A stretch of 64,000 nt of DNA from Leptolyngbya sp. SIO1E4. Lineage in GTDB: Bacteria > Cyanobacteriota > Cyanobacteriia > Phormidesmidales > Phormidesmidaceae. The notes under the pieces are model-generated. The model saw only the letters and a program-made list of their open reading frames with translations, ran no database searches and was not told the origin of the DNA. The stretch is from the NCBI GenBank assembly GCA_010672825.2, contig JAAHFU020000001.1, forward strand, positions 496,001 through 560,000. The letters run 5' to 3'. Of this stretch, positions 62,791 to 64,000 are shown one piece after another. How positions within the stretch are numbered: the stretch's first letter is position 1; every line of letters starts with the position of its first letter. Made by a program: the position numbers and the translations under genes.

Positions 62791-63264
62791 TTAGTGGCCT
62801 TGGGTTTCAGTCTCAGGCAGCAGCATTTCAGACAAAATAACCTTCAGCGTAAAGGGACAGGTTGAGGGAAAAGTTCTTAGATCAAGTCCTGTTTCAGCGG
62901 CGGCCAGCTTACAGGCGTTGGCATAACAGCGTTCCCGTTCAGCCTCTAAATAAGGCTGGAGGCTGGGGCTATCCTCTAGCAAATCTTGAATCCTGAGTCG
63001 TTGTTCAATGATGGTGCTGCGCCAGCTATTGCTGCGGTGCTCTGGTTGGTATTTCCATTTCAGTAAATGCATAAGCAGCACTTCTAATCGACTTTTGAGT
63101 GCCCGCTTGTCAGAACGCCCCAAGCTTTCGATCTCCTCTGCCAGATTATCGATGTCTAAATCTTGCCAGCGACCCTGTCTCAGAGCGGTTGCCATTGCCC
63201 GAGTCCAATCATAAAAGTCTGTTTCGTAGAGGTTGGAAACCGGTTGAAACTGGGGGGATGCCAT
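62791..63264 (-). CDS. DUF29 family protein
   Basis: 157 residues from ATG 63264 (GAGGG upstream). NLYETDFYDWTRAMATALRQGRWQDLDIDNLAEEIESLGRSDKRALKSRLEVLLMHLLKWKYQPEHRSNSW is the DUF29 signature. The family is very abundant in cyanobacteria, helical, and of unknown function. A longer frame to 63318 exists, but the family begins near YETDFYDWT, so the shorter start is adequate. Its stop is 2 bases from the DUF928 stop (convergent). Confidence 0.9.
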   Translation of the reverse strand: MASPQFQPVSNLYETDFYDWTRAMATALRQGRWQDLDIDNLAEEIESLGRSDKRALKSRLEVLLMHLLKWKYQPEHRSNSWRSTIIEQRLRIQDLLEDSPSLQPYLEAERERCYANACKLAAAETGLDLRTFPSTCPFTLKVILSEMLLPETETQGH

Positions 63265-63283
63265 CGGGATTGACCCTCGCAGA

Positions 63284-64000
63284 ATGAGGTTAGTCGCTGC
63301 TTGCCCAAATCCTAGCACTCTGTACGGCGAGGCATTTGGGCCAAAACCTGAGTGGAAGAAGCTAGCGAAATGTTTACAGGAAAGGGACTTTCAACGCAGT
63401 CGCGAATACAGTGGAAGCAACTTTTTTCAGATCCTGTTTACCTGCCTGCCTGTGCCCAAGTCAGCGGACTATCGCCAACGTCTAGCGCTGATTAATCGGC
63501 TGTCGTCGCTACCTGCGACCCAGCTAGATGCTGTCATTCTTGCACTCAAGCCAACCCAGGGGCTCATTCCCCCAGTAACAGCAAAGCCAGGAGACCGCGC
63601 CTCTGCCTTGTTTGAATGGGCCGAAAGCCCGATTGGGTGTGGGCTAGAAAAGCTAGAGCACGTTCTTGAAGAAGTGCTGGCGGCGGCTCAAGCCAACCCT
63701 GGTCAGTCAACATCGGAGGAGACTGCAGCGAATCGTCGGGATGCCCACATTAGGGGATCCGTAGACAACTCCAACGTAGTATCGGGGGATGGCAACCGTA
63801 TTGAAATCAACTATTACGGACTGCCAGAAACCAAACCCAAGCCCACCCGCAAAGACCGCAACGAACAGCTCCTGATCGATGCGGTGTGGGCAGAGGTCGC
63901 AGACCGCCTGCGGCAGTCCCTGCACAACGCCATTTTGATTCATTTGGATATGGCAGAGCAGCGCAGCCAGGTCAGCCGCCCCTGGGACAGCCAGCTTCGC
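63284..64000 (+). CDS. STAND-type protein N-terminus with effector-associated-like domain (runs off right edge)
   Basis: 239 codons open to the edge of the window, starting ATG 63284 (MRLVAACPNPSTLYGEAFG). Residues about 20-60 are helical and basic. Residues about 62-132 (YRQRLALINRLSSLPATQLDAVILALKPTQGLIPPVTA...RASALFEWAESPIGCGLEKLEHVLEEVL) resemble the N-terminal adaptor domains (effector-associated type) of cyanobacterial NACHT, NB-ARC, WD40 and pentapeptide proteins. GSVDNSNVVSGDGNRIEINYYG is the linker commonly found after such domains, and RLRQSLHNAILIHLDMAEQ begins the segment preceding the NTPase. The ATPase core and effector are outside the window. Start uncertain because no ribosome-binding site is clear. 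Confidence 0.6.
   Translation, partial: MRLVAACPNPSTLYGEAFGPKPEWKKLAKCLQERDFQRSREYSGSNFFQILFTCLPVPKSADYRQRLALINRLSSLPATQLDAVILALKPTQGLIPPVTAKPGDRASALFEWAESPIGCGLEKLEHVLEEVLAAAQANPGQSTSEETAANRRDAHIRGSVDNSNVVSGDGNRIEINYYGLPETKPKPTRKDRNEQLLIDAVWAEVADRLRQSLHNAILIHLDMAEQRSQVSRPWDSQLR

Overview
The window is chromosomal DNA of a cyanobacterium, most likely a filamentous Leptolyngbya/Phormidium-like lineage. The sequence shows psbZ beside ribH, a CruP-type lycopene cyclase paralogue, a ferredoxin-type divinyl reductase, a helical carotenoid protein with a CTDH partner (the two halves of the orange carotenoid protein), and many GCGATCGC (HIP1) palindromes. The genus is an inference.

Layout. 0-9.3 kb: 5' part of a glutamine synthetase-family gene, tRNA-Gly, ribH-psbZ, a DHH-CBS-tRNA nucleotidyltransferase fusion, a membrane pseudokinase, a DUF6825 gene, and an ABC1 kinase followed closely by a PP2C phosphatase. 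9.3-12.9 kb: two copies of a 96-bp transposon-like repeat, then a DUF4347/lectin/repeat exoprotein. 13-20.5 kb: membrane proteins and an RND efflux pair (adaptor plus pump). 20.5-31 kb: cruP-sirB1-panB, a PrxQ-type peroxiredoxin, nfu, serS, rseP-nth, then HCP and CTDH separated by repeats. 31-42.5 kb: uvrC, bciB, a zinc-ribbon/kinase/WD40 protein, an FTR1 permease, an AEC transporter and a second EF-G. 42.5-46.3 kb: an AraC regulator and an accessory-looking segment holding a SpoU methyltransferase preceded by a well-formed integron attC-like site. 46.3-48.5 kb: TIGR03032-TPR protein, glutaredoxin, a CAU-anticodon tRNA. 48.5-64 kb: signalling and secretion island with an exported TPR-CHAT protease, a two-partner secretion pair (TpsB, TpsA), a membrane receptor with three TIR domains and a CHASE2 sensor, DUF928, DUF29, and the start of a STAND-type gene with an effector-associated-like N-terminus.

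Most striking are: (i) the CHAT/TpsB/TpsA - TIRx3-CHASE2 - DUF928 - STAND neighbourhood, a plausible surface-sensing or conflict system; (ii) the attC-like site with canonical geometry; (iii) a family of about 96-bp elements flanked by TA, with one copy nested in another repeat so that the empty site can be read, and another copy supplying the stop codon of tpsA; (iv) HCP and CTDH as neighbours, with the CTDH start codon on the edge of a second repeat.

All family assignments are from reading motifs by eye; no database search was run.
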